Shown: piece by piece, positions 45,001-56,933 of the stretch
Layout of the letters: each line of letters opens with the position of its first letter
Numbering within the stretch: position 1 is the first letter of the stretch
From: Nemertoderma westbladi
Taxonomy: Eukaryota > Xenacoelomorpha > Nemertodermatida > Nemertodermatidae
DNA length: 64,000 nt
Assembly: GCA_032718475.1 (NCBI GenBank)
Contig: JAUCBJ010006703.1
Coordinates: 1-64,000 of the forward strand
Reading direction: 5' to 3'
Notes under the pieces: generated by a model
What the model was told of the DNA's origin: nothing
Seen by the model: the letters and a program-made list of their open reading frames with translations, nothing else
The model's database searches: none
Program-made: the position numbers and the translations under genes

Positions 45001-48000
45001 GGGGGATCTGTGGACGATGTGGGAGACGGAGTGGGAGGTATGGTGGGATCTGTGGACGATGTGGGAGACGGAGTGGGAGGTATGGTGGGATCTGTGGACG
45101 ATGTGGGAGACGAAGTGGGAGGTATGGTGGGATCTGTGGACGATGTGGGAGATGGAGTGGGAGGTATGGTGGGATCTGTGGGAGACGGAGTGGGAGGTAT
45201 GGGGGGATCTGTGGGAGACGGAGTGGGAGGTATGGTGGAATCTGTGGACGATGTGGGAGACGAAGTGGGAGGTATGGTGGGATCTGTGGACGATGTGGGA
45301 GACGGAGTGGGAGGTATGGTGGGATCTGTGGACGATGTGGGAGACGTAGTGGGAGGTATGGTGGGATCTGTGGACGATGTGGGAGACGAAGTGGGAGGTA
45401 TGGTGGGATCTGTGGACGATGTGGGAGACGGAGTGGGAGGTATGGTGGGATCTGTGGACGATGTGGGAGACGGAGTGGGAGTTATGGTGGGATCTGTGGA
45501 CGATGTGGGAGACGGAGTGGGAGGTATGGGGGGATCTGTGGGAGACGGAGTGGGAGGTATGGGGGGATCTGTGGGAGACGGAGTGGGAGGTATGGGGGGA
45601 TCTGTGGGAGACGGAGTGGGAGGTATGGGGGGATCTGTGGACGATGTGGGAGACGAAGTGGGAGGTATGGGGGGATCTGTGGACGATGTGGAAGACGAAG
45701 TGGGAGGTATGGGGGGATCTGTGGACGATGTGGGAGACGGAGTGGGAGTTATGGTGGGATCTGTGGACGATGTGGGAGACGGAGTGGGAGTTATGGTGGG
45801 ATCTGTGGACGATGTGGGAGACGGAGTGGGAGGTATGGTGGGATCTGTGGACGATGTGGGAGACGGAGTGGGAGGTATGGTGGGATCTGTGGACGATGTG
45901 GGAGACGGAGTGGGAGGTATGGTGGGATCTGTGGACGATGTGGGAGACGAAGTGAGAGGTATGGTGGGATCTGTGGACGATGTGGGAGATGGAGTGGGAG
46001 GTATGGTGGGATCTGTGGACGATGTGGGAGACGAAGTGGGAGGTATGGTGGGATCTGTGGACGATGTGGGAGACGGAGTGGGAGGTATGGTGGGATCTGT
46101 GGACGATGTGGGAGACGAAGTGGGAGGTATGGTGGGATCTGCGGACGATGTGGGAGACGGAGTGGGAGTTATGGTGGGATCTGTGGACGATGTGGGAGAC
46201 GGAGTGGGAGGTATGGTGGGATCTGTGGACGATGTGGGAGACGGAGTGGGAGGTATGGGGGGATCTGTGGACGATGTGGGAGACGAAGTGGGAAGTATGG
46301 TGGGATCTGTGGACGATGTGGGAGACGGAGTGGGAGGTATGGTGGGATCTGTGGACGATGTGGGAGACGAAGTGGGAGGTATGGTGGGATCTGTGGACGA
46401 TGTGGGAGACGGAGTGGGAGATATGGTGGGATCTGTGGACGATGTGGGAGACGGAGTGGGAGTTATGGTGGGATCTGTGGACGATGTGGGAGATGGAGTG
46501 GGAGGTATGGTGGGATCTGTGGACGATGTGGGAGACGAAGTGGGAGGTATGGTGGGATCTGTGGACGATGTGGGAGACGGAGTGGGAGGTATGGTGGGAT
46601 CTGTGGACGATGTGGGAGACGAAGTGGGAGGTATGGGGGGATCTGTGGACGATGTGGGAGACGAAGTGGGAGGTATGGGGGGATCTGTGGACGATGTGGG
46701 AGACGGAGTGGGAGGTATGGTGGGATCTGTGGACGATGTGGGAGACGAAGTGGGAGGTATGGTGGGATCTGTGGACGATGTGGGAGACGGAGTGGGAGTT
46801 ATGGTGGGATCTGTGGACGATGTGGGAGACGGAGTGGGAGGTATGGTGGGATCTGTGGACAATGTGGGAGACGAAGTGGGAGGTATGGGGGGATCTGTGG
46901 ACGATGTGGGAGACGAAGTGGGAGGTATGGTGGGATCTGTGGACGATGTGGGAGACGGAGTGGGAGTTATGGTAGGATCTGTGGACGATGTGGGAGACAG
47001 AGTGGGAGGTATGGTGGGATCTGTGGACGATGTGGGAGACGGAGTGGGAGGTATGGGGGGATCTGTGGACGATGTGGGAGACGGAGTGGAAGGTATGGTG
47101 GGATCTGTGGACGATGTGGGAGACGAAGTGGGAGGTATGGTGGGATCTGTGGACGATGTGGGAGACGGAGTGGGAGTTATGGTGGGATCTGTGGACGGAT
47201 GTGGGAGACGGAGTGGGAGGTATGGTGGGATCTGTGGACGATGTGGGAGACGAAGTGGGAGGTATGGGGGGATCTGTGGACGATGTGGGAGACGAAGTGG
47301 GAGGTATGGTGGGTTCTGTGGACGATGTGGGAGACGGAGTGGGAGGTATGGGGGGATCTGTGGACGATGTGGGAGACGAAGTGGGAGGTATGGTGGGATC
47401 TGTGGACGATGTGGGAAATGGAGTGGGAGGTATGGGGGGATCTGTGGACGATGTGGGAGACGAAGTGGGAGGTATGGTGGGATCTGTGGACGATGTGGGA
47501 GACGGAGTGGGAGTTATGGTGGGATCTGTGGACGATGTGGGAGACGGAGTGGGAGGTATGGTGGGATCTGTGGAGGATGTGGGAGACGGAGTGGGAGGTA
47601 TGGTGGGATCTGTGGACGATGTGGGAGACGAAGTGGGAGGTATGGTGGGATCTGTGGTCGATTTGGGAGACGGAGTGGGAGGTATGGTGGGATCTGTGGA
47701 CGATGTGGGAGACGGAGTGGGAGGTATGGTGGGATCTGTGGACGATGTGGGAGACGAAGTGGGAGGTATGGTGGGATCTGTGGACGATGTGGGAGACGGA
47801 GTGGGAGGTATGGTGGGATCTGTGGACGATGTGGGAGACGAAGTGGGAGGTATGGTGGGATCTGTGGACGATGTGGGAGACGGAGTGGGAGGTATGGTGG
47901 GATCTGTGGACGATGTGGGAGACGAAGTGGGAGGTATGGTGGGATCTGTGGACGATGTGGGAGACGGAGTGGGAGGTATGGTGGGATCTGTGGACGATGT

Positions 48001-51000
48001 GGGAGACGAAGTGGGAGGTATGGTGGGATCTGTGGACGATGTGGGAGACGGAGTGGGAGTTATGGTGGGATCTGTGGACGATGTGGGAGACGGAGTGGGA
48101 GGTATGGTGGGATCTGTGGACGATGTGGGAGACGGAGTGGGAGGTATGGGGGGATCTGTGGACGATGTGGGAGACGAAGTGGGAGGTATGGTGGGATCTG
48201 TGGACGATGTGGGAGACGGAGTGGGAGGTATGGTGGGATCTGTGGACGATGTGGGAGACGGAGTGGGAGGTATGGTGGGATCTGTGGACGATGTGGGAGA
48301 CGGAGTGGGAGGTATGGGGGGATCTGTGGACGATGTGGGAGACGAAGTGGGAGGTATGGTGGGATCTGTGGACGATGTGGGAGACGGAGTGGGAGGTATG
48401 GTGGGATCTGTGGACGATGTGGGAGACGGAGTGGGAGGTATGGGGGGATCTGTGGGAGACGGAGTGGGAGGTATGGGGGGATCTGTGGACGATGTGGGAG
48501 ACGAAGTGGGAGGTATGGGGGGATCTGTGGACGATGTGGAAGACGAAGTGGGAGGTATGGGGGGGATCTGTGGACGATGTGGGAGACGGAGTGGGAGTTA
48601 TGGTGGGATCTGTGGACGATGTGGGAGACGGAGTGGGAGTTATGGTGGGATCTGTGGACGATGTGGGAGACGGAGTGGGAGGTATGGTGGGATCTGTGGA
48701 CGATGTGGGAGACGGAGTGGGAGGTATGGTGGGATCTGTGGACGATGTGGGAGACGAAGTGGGAGGTATGGTGGGATCTGTGGACGATGTGGGAGACGGA
48801 GTGGGAGTTATGGTGGTATCTGTGGACGATGTGGGAGACGGAGTGGGAGGTATGGTGGGATCTGTGGACGATGTGGGAGACGGAGTGGGAGGTATGGGGG
48901 GATCTGTGGACGATGTGGGAGACGAAGTGGGAGGTATGGTGGGATCTGTGGACGATGTGGGAGACGGAGTGGGAGGTATGGTGGGATCTGTGGACGATGT
49001 GGGAGACGTAGTGGGAGGTATGGTGGGATCTGTGGACGATGTGGGAGACGGAGTGGGAGGTATGGGGGGATCTGTGGACGATGTGGGAGACGGAGTGGGA
49101 GGTATGGTGGGATCTGTGGACGATGTGGGAGACGGAGTGGGAGGTATGGTGGGATCTGTGGACGATGTGGGAGACGGAGTGGGAGGTATGGTGGGATCTG
49201 TGGACGATGTGGGAGACGAAGTGGGAGGTATGGTGGGATCTGTGGACGATGTGGGAGACGGAGTGGGAGGTATGGGGGGATCTGTGGACGATGTGGGAGA
49301 CGGAGTGGGAGGTGTGGTGGGATCTGTGGACGATGTGGGAGACGGAGTGGGAGGTATGGGGGGATCTGTGGACGATGTGGGAGACGGAGTGGGAGGTATG
49401 GTGGGATCTGTAGACGATGTGGGAGACGGAGTGGGAGGTATGGTGGGATCTGTGGACGATGTGGGAGACGAAGTGGGAGGTATGGTGGGATCTGTGGACG
49501 ATGTGGGAGATGGAGTGGGAGGTATGGTGGGATCTGTGGGAGACGGAGTGGGAGGTATGGGGGGATCTGTGGGAGACGGAGTGGGAGGTATGGTGGGATC
49601 TGTGGACGATGTGGGAGACGAAGTGGGAGGTATGGTGGGATCTGTGGACGATGTGGGAGACGGAGTGGGAGGTATGGTGGGATCTGTGGACGATGTGGGA
49701 GACGTAGTGGGAGGTATGGTGGGATCTGTGGACGATGTGGGAGACGAAGTGGGAGGTATGGTGGGATCTGTGGACGATGTGGGAGACGGAGTGGGAGGTA
49801 TGGTGGGATCTGTGGACGATGTGGGAGACGGAGTGGGAGTTATGGTGGGATCTGTGGACGATGTGGGAGACGGAGTGGGAGGTATGGGGGGATCTGTGGG
49901 AGACGGAGTGGGAGGTATGGGGGGATCTGTGGGAGACGGAGTGGGAGGTATGGGGGGATCTGTGGGAGACGGAGTGGGAGGTATGGGGGGATCTGTGGAC
50001 GATGTGGGAGACGAAGTGGGAGGTATGGGGGGATCTGTGGACGATGTGGAAGACGAAGTGGGAGGTATGGGGGGATCTGTGGACGATGTGGGAGACGGAG
50101 TGGGAGTTATGGTGGGATCTGTGGACGATGTGGGAGACGGAGTGGGAGTTATGGTGGGATCTGTGGACGATGTGGGAGACGGAGTGGGAGGTATGGTGGG
50201 ATCTGTGGACGATGTGGGAGACGCGGAGTGGGAGGTATGGTGGGATCTGTGGACGATGTGGGAGACGGAGTGGGAGGTATGGTGGGATCTGTGGACGATG
50301 TGGGAGACGAAGTGGGAGGTATGGTGGGATCTGTGGACGATGTGGGAGACGGAGTGGGAGGTATGGTGGGATCTGTGGACGATGTGGGAGACGAAGTGGG
50401 AGGTATGGTGGGATCTGTGGACGATGTGGGAGACGAAGTGAGAGGTATGGTGGGATCTGTGGACGATGTGGGAGACGGAGTGGGAGGTATGGTGGGATCT
50501 GTGGACGATGTGGGAGACGAAGTGGGAGGTATGGTGGGATCTGTGGACGATGTGGGAGATGGAGTGGGAGGTATGGTGGGATCTGTGGACGATGTGGGAG
50601 ACGAAGTGGGAGGTATGGTGGGATCTGCGGACGATGTGGGAGACGGAGTGGGAGTTATGGTGGGATCTGTGGACGATGTGGGAGACGGAGTGGGAGGTAT
50701 GGTGGGATCTGTGGACGATGTGGGAGACGGAGTGGGAGGTATGGGGGGATCTGTGGACGATGTGGGAGACGAAGTGGGAAGTATGGTGGGATCTGTGGAC
50801 GATGTGGGAGACGGAGTGGGAGGTATGGTGGGATCTGTGGACGATGTGGGAGACGTAGTGGGAGGTATGGTGGGATCTATGGACGATGTGGGAGACGGAG
50901 TGGGAGGTATGGGGGGATCTGTGGACGATGTGGGAGACGGAGTGGGAGGTATGGTGGGATCTGTGGACGATGTGGGAGACGGAGTGGGAGGTATGGTGGG

Positions 51001-51490
51001 ATCTGTGGACGATGTGGGAGATGGAGTGGGAGGTATGGTGGGATCTGTGGACGATGTGGGAGACGAAGTGGGAGGTATGGTGGGATCTGTGGACGATGTG
51101 GGAGACGGAGTGGGAGGTATGGGGGGATCTGTGGACGATGTGGGAGACGGAGTGGGAGGTATGGTGGGATCTGTGGACGATGTGGGAGACGGAGTGGGAG
51201 GTATGGGGGGATCTGTGGACGATGTGGGAGACGGAGTGGGAGGTATGGTGGGATCTGTGGACGATGTGGGAGACGGAGTGGGAGGTATGGTGGGATCTGT
51301 GGACGATGTGGGAGACGAAGTGGGAGGTATGGTGGGATCTGTGGACGATGTGGGAGATGGAGTGGGAGGTATGGTGGGATCTGTGGGAGACGGAGTGGGA
51401 GGTATGGGGGGATCTGTGGGAGACGGAGTGGGAGGTATGGTGGGATCTGTGGACGATGTGGGAGACGGAGTGGGAGTTATGGTGGGATCT
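39017..51490. repeat. 42-bp G-rich satellite, type II block with large higher-order repeats
   Basis: Unit starts GGATCTGTGGACGATGTGGG, continues AGACGGAGTGGGAGGTATGG and ends TG. Base count of this unit is 22 G, 3 C, 8 A, 9 T. Frequent variants are GACGAAG, GGAGTTATGG, GGGGGGATC, and 33-bp units lacking nine bases (GACGATGTG) between two TGTGG copies. Higher-order offsets include 1,383 bp (40660 versus 42043) and 4,358-4,399 bp (42589 versus 46988; 44681 versus 49039). The 41-bp difference between those offsets is explained by one unit lost and one G gained near 48560. Confidence 0.95.
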
Positions 51491-52478
51491 GTGGTGTGGA
51501 GGGTGTGGGAGTGGGAGACGGAGTGGGAAGTACAGGAGGATCTGTGGAGGTGTGGGAGACGGAGTGGGAAGTACAAGAGGATCTGTGGAGGGTGTGGGAG
51601 ACGGAGTGGGAAATACAGGAGGATCTGTGGAGGATGTGGGAAACGGAGTGGGAAGCTCAGCAGGATCTGTGAAGGGTTTGGAGACGGAGTGGGAAGTAGA
51701 AGAGGATCTGTGGAGGGTGTGGGAGACGGAGTGGGAGGTATGGGGGGGATCTGTGGAGGGTGTGGGAGTCGGAGTGGGAGGTATGGGGGGATCTGTGGTT
51801 CGGAGGGTGTGGGAGACGGAGTGGGAAGTACAGGAGGGATCCGTGGATGAAGTACAGGAAGGTCTGTGGAGGGTGTGGGAGACGGAGTGGGAGGTATGGG
51901 GGGGATCTGTGGAGGGTGTGGGAGTCGGAGTGGGAGGTATGGGGGAATCTGTGGTTTGGAGGGTGTGGGAGACGGAGTGGGAAGTACAGGAGGGATCCGT
52001 GGATGAAGTACAGGAAGGTCTGTGGAGGGTGTGGGAGACGGTGACGGAAGTACAGGCGGATCTGCGGAGGGTGTGGGAGACGGAGTGGGAGGTATGGGGG
52101 GATCTGTGGAGGGTGTGGGAGACGGAGTGGGAGGTATGGGGGGGATCTGTGGAGGGTGTGGGAGTCGGAGTGGGATGTATGGGGGGATCTGTGGTTCGGA
52201 GGGTGTGGGAGACGGAGTGGGAAGTACAGGAGGGATTCGTGGATGAAGTACAGGAAGGTCTGTGGAGGGTGTGGGAGACGGAGTGGGAGGTATGGGGGGG
52301 ATCTGTGGAGGGTGTGGGAGTCGGAGTGGGAGGTATGGGGGAATCTGTGGTTTGGAGGGTGTGGGAGACGGAGTGGGAAGTACAGGAGGGATCCGTGGAT
52401 GAAGTACAGGAAGGTCTGTGGAGGGTGTGGGAGATGGTGACGGAAGTACAGGCGGATCTGCGGAGGGTGTGGGAGATG
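51491..52478. repeat. 42-bp satellite, type I island 1
   Basis: Type I units (GAGGGTGTGGGAGTCGGAGT, GTACAGGAGGGATCCGTGG, TGAAGTACAGGAAGGTC) interrupting type II. The sharp entry junction is GATCTGTGGTGTGGAGGG and the exit junction CTGCGGAGGGTGTGGGAGA then TGGAGTAGGAGG. It resembles the end of the first type I block (about 38.0-39.0 kb). Confidence 0.9.
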
Positions 52479-53676
52479 GAGTAGGAGGTATGGTGGGATC
52501 TGTGGACGATGTGGGAGACGGAGTGGGAGATATGGTGGGATCTGTGGACGATGTGGGAGACGGAGTGGGAGGTATGGGGGGATCTGTGGACGATGTGGGA
52601 GACGAAGTGGGAGGTATGGTGGGATCTGTGGACGATGTGGGAGACGGAGTGGGAGGTATGGTGGGATCGGTGGACGATGTGGGAGACGTAGTGGGAGGTA
52701 TGGTGGGATCTGTGGACGATGTGGGAGACGGAGTGGGAGGTATGGGGGATCTGTGGACGATGTGGGAGACGGAGTGGGAGGTATGGTGGGATCTGTGGAC
52801 GATGTGGGAGACGGAGTGGGAGGTATGGTGGGATCTGTGGACGATGTGGGAGACGAAGTGGGAGGTATGGGGGTATCTGTGGACGATGTGGGAGACGGAG
52901 TGGGAGGTATGGTGGGATCTGTGGACGATGTGGGAGACGAAGTGGGAGGTATGGTGGGATCTGTGGACGATGTGGGAGACGGAGTGGGAGTTATGGTGGG
53001 ATCTGTGGACGATGTGGGAGACGGAGTGGGAGGTATGGTGGGATCTGTGGACGATGTGGGAGACGAAGTGGGAGGTATGGGGGGATCTGTGGACGATGTG
53101 GGAGACGAAGTGGGAGGTATGGTGGGATCTGTGGACGATGTGGGAGACGGAGTGGGAGGTATGGTGGGATCTGTGGACGATGTGGGAGACGGAGTGGGAG
53201 GTATGGTGGGATCTGTGGACGATGTGGGAGACGAAGTGGGAGGTATGGTGGGATCTGTGGACGATGTGGGAGACGGAGTGGGAGTTATGGTGGGATCTGT
53301 GGACGATATGGGAGACGGAGTGGGAGGTATGGTGGGATCTGTGGACGATGTGGGAGACGGAGTGGGAGGTATGGTGGGATCTGTGGACGATGTGGGAGAC
53401 GGAGTGGGAGGTATGGTGGGATCTGTGGACGATGTGGGAGACGAAGTGGGAGGTATGGTGGGATCTGTGGACGATGTGGGAGACGGAGTGGGAGGTATGG
53501 TGGGATCTGTGGACGATGTGGGAGACGAAGTGGGAGGTATGGTGGGATCTGTGGACGATGTGGGAGACGGAGTGGGAGGTATGGTGGGATCTGTGGACGA
53601 TGTGGGAGACGGAGTGGGAGGTATGGTGGGATCTTTGGACGATGTGGGAGACGGAGTGGGAGTTATGGTGGGATCT
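52479..53676. repeat. 42-bp satellite, type II segment
   Basis: Type II units between type I islands 1 and 2, near-identical to 54748-55945. Confidence 0.9.
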
Positions 53677-54747
53677 GTGGTGTGGAGGGTGTGGGAGTGG
53701 GAGACGGAGTGGGAAGTACAGGAGGATCTGTGGAGGTGTGGGAGACGGAGTGGGAAGTACAAGAGGATCTGTGGAGGGTGTGGGAGACGGAGTGGGAAAT
53801 ACAGGAGGATCTGTGGAGGATGTGGGAAACGGAGTGGGAAGCTCAGCAGGATCTGTGAAGGGTTTGGAGACGGAGTGGGAAGTAGAAGAGGATCTGTGGA
53901 GGGTGTGGGAGACGGAGTGGGAAGCTCAGCAGGATCTGTGAAGGGTTTGGAGACGGAGTGGGAAGTAGAAGAGGATCTGTGGAGGGTGTGGGAGACGGAG
54001 TGGGAGGTATGGGGGGGATCTGTGGAGGGTGTGGGAGTCGGAGTGGGAGGTATGGGGGGATCTGTGGTTCGGAGGGTGTGGGAGACGGAGTGGGAAGTAC
54101 AGGAGGGATCCGTGGATGAAGTACAGGAAGGTCTGTGGAGGGTGTGGGAGACGGAGTGGGAGGTATGGGGGGGATCTGTGGAGGGTGTGGGAGTCGGAGT
54201 GGGAGGTATGGGGGAATCTGTGGTTTGGAGGGTGTGGGAGACGGAGTGGGAAGTACAGGAGGGATCCGTGGATGAAGTACAGGAAGGTCTGTGGAGGGTG
54301 TGGGAGACGGTGACGGAAGTACAGGCGGATCTGCGGAGGGTGTGGGAGACGGAGTGGGAGGTATGGGGGGATCTGTGGAGGGTGTGGGAGACGGAGTGGG
54401 AGGTATGGGGGGGATCTGTGGAGGGTGTGGGAGTCGGAGTGGGATGTATGGGGGGATCTGTGGTTCGGAGGGTGTGGGAGACGGAGTGGGAAGTACAGGA
54501 GGGATTCGTGGATGAAGTACAGGAAGGTCTGTGGAGGGTGTGGGAGACGGAGTGGGAGGTATGGGGGGGATCTGTGGAGGGTGTGGGAGTCGGAGTGGGA
54601 GGTATGGGGGAATCTGTGGTTTGGAGGGTGTGGGAGACGGAGTGGGAAGTACAGGAGGGATCCGTGGATGAAGTACAGGAAGGTCTGTGGAGGGTGTGGG
54701 AGATGGTGACGGAAGTACAGGCGGATCTGCGGAGGGTGTGGGAGATG
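53677..54747. repeat. 42-bp satellite, type I island 2 with an extra 83-bp duplication
   Basis: Same order of variants as islands 1 and 3. It carries an additional tandem copy (about 83 bp) of the segment with GGAAGCTCAGCAGGATC around 53838-53935, which accounts for higher-order offsets alternating between 2,186 and 2,269 bp. Confidence 0.9.
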
Positions 54748-55945
54748 GAGTAGGAGGTATGGTGGGATCTGTGGACGATGTGGGAGACGGAGTGGGAGAT
54801 ATGGTGGGATCTGTGGACGATGTGGGAGACGGAGTGGGAGGTATGGGGGGATCTGTGGACGATGTGGGAGACGAAGTGGGAGGTATGGTGGGATCTGTGG
54901 ACGATGTGGGAGACGGAGTGGGAGGTATGGTGGGATCGGTGGACGATGTGGGAGACGTAGTGGGAGGTATAGTGGGATCTGTGGACGATGTGGGAGACGG
55001 AGTGGGAGGTATGGGGGATCTGTGGACGATGTGGGAGACGGAGTGGGAGGTATGGTGGGATCTGTGGACGATGTGGGAGACGGAGTGGGAGGTATGGTGG
55101 GATCTGTGGACGATGTGGGAGACGAAGTGGGAGGTATGGGGGTATCTGTGGACGATGTGGGAGACGGAGTGGGAGGTATGGTGGGATCTGTGGACGATGT
55201 GGGAGACGAAGTGGGAGGTATGGTGGGATCTGTGGACGATGTGGGAGACGGAGTGGGAGTTATGGTGGGATCTGTGGACGATGTGGGAGACGGAGTGGGA
55301 GGTATGGTGGGATCTGTGGACGATGTGGGAGACGAAGTGGGAGGTATGGGGGGATCTGTGGACGATGTGGGAGACGAAGTGGGAGGTATGGTGGGATCTG
55401 TGGACGATGTGGGAGACGGAGTGGGAGGTATGGTGGGATCTGTGGACGATGTGGGAGACGGAGTGGGAGGTATGGTGGGATCTGTGGACGATGTGGGAGA
55501 CGAAGTGGGAGGTATGGTGGGATCTGTGGACGATGTGGGAGACGGAGTGGGAGTTATGGTGGGATCTGTGGACGATATGGGAGACGGAGTGGGAGGTATG
55601 GTGGGATCTGTGGACGATGTGGGAGACGGAGTGGGAGGTATGGTGGGATCTGTGGACGATGTGGGAGACGGAGTGGGAGGTATGGTGGGATCTGTGGACG
55701 ATGTGGGAGACGAAGTGGGAGGTATGGTGGGATCTGTGGACGATGTGGGAGACGGAGTGGGAGGTATGGTGGGATCTGTGGACGATGTGGGAGACGAAGT
55801 GGGAGGTATGGTGGGATCTGTGGACGATGTGGGAGACGGAGTGGGAGGTATGGTGGGATCTGTGGACGATGTGGGAGACGGAGTGGGAGGTATGGTGGGA
55901 TCTGTGGACGATGTGGGAGACGGAGTGGGAGTTATGGTGGGATCT
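54748..55945. repeat. 42-bp satellite, type II segment
   Basis: Near-identical to 52479-53676, offset 2,269 bp, including rare shared variants such as GGATCGGTGGACG, GGGGGTATCTGTGG and GACGATATGGGAG. Confidence 0.9.
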
Positions 55946-56933
55946 GTGGTGTGGAGGGTGTGGGAGTGGGAGACGGAGTGGGAAGTACAGGAGGATCTGT
56001 GGAGGTGTGGGAGACGGAGTGGGAAGTACAAGAGGATCTGTGGAGGGTGTGGGAGACGGAGTGGGAAATACAGGAGGATCTGTGGAGGATGTGGGAAACG
56101 GAGTGGGAAGCTCAGCAGGATCTGTGAAGGGTTTGGAGACGGAGTGGGAAGTAGAAGAGGATCTGTGGAGGGTGTGGGAGACGGAGTGGGAGGTATGGGG
56201 GGGATCTGTGGAGGGTGTGGGAGTCGGAGTGGGAGGTATGGGGGGATCTGTGGTTCGGAGGGTGTGGGAGACGGAGTGGGAAGTACAGGAGGGATCCGTG
56301 GATGAAGTACAGGAAGGTCTGTGGAGGGTGTGGGAGACGGAGTGGGAGGTATGGGGGGGATCTGTGGAGGGTGTGGGAGTCGGAGTGGGAGGTATGGGGG
56401 AATCTGTGGTTTGGAGGGTGTGGGAGACGGAGTGGGAAGTACAGGAGGGATCCGTGGATGAAGTACAGGAAGGTCTGTGGAGGGTGTGGGAGACAGTGAC
56501 GGAAGTACAGGCGGATCTGCGGAGGGTGTGGGAGACGGAGTGGGAGGTATGGGGGGATCTGTGGAGGGTGTGGGAGACGGAGTGGGAGGTATGGGGGGGA
56601 TCTGTGGAGGGTGTGGGAGTCGGAGTGGGAGGTATGGGGGGATCTGTGGTTCGGAGGGTGTGGGAGACGGAGTGGGAAGTACAGGAGGGATTCGTGGATG
56701 AAGTACAGGAAGGTCTGTGGAGGGTGTGGGAGACGGAGTGGGAGGTATGGGGGGGATCTGTGGAGGGTGTGGGAGTCGGAGTGGGAGGTATGGGGGAATC
56801 TGTGGTTTGGAGGGTGTGGGAGACGGAGTGGGAAGTACAGGAGGGATCCGTGGATGAAGTACAGGAAGGTCTGTGGAGGGTGTGGGAGACGGTGACGGAA
56901 GTACAGGCGGATCTGCGGAGGGTGTGGGAGATG
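55946..56933. repeat. 42-bp satellite, type I island 3
   Basis: Third copy of the island, without the 83-bp duplication. A private change GGGAGACAGTGACGG (versus GACGGTGACGG) is present near 56487-56501. Confidence 0.9.
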
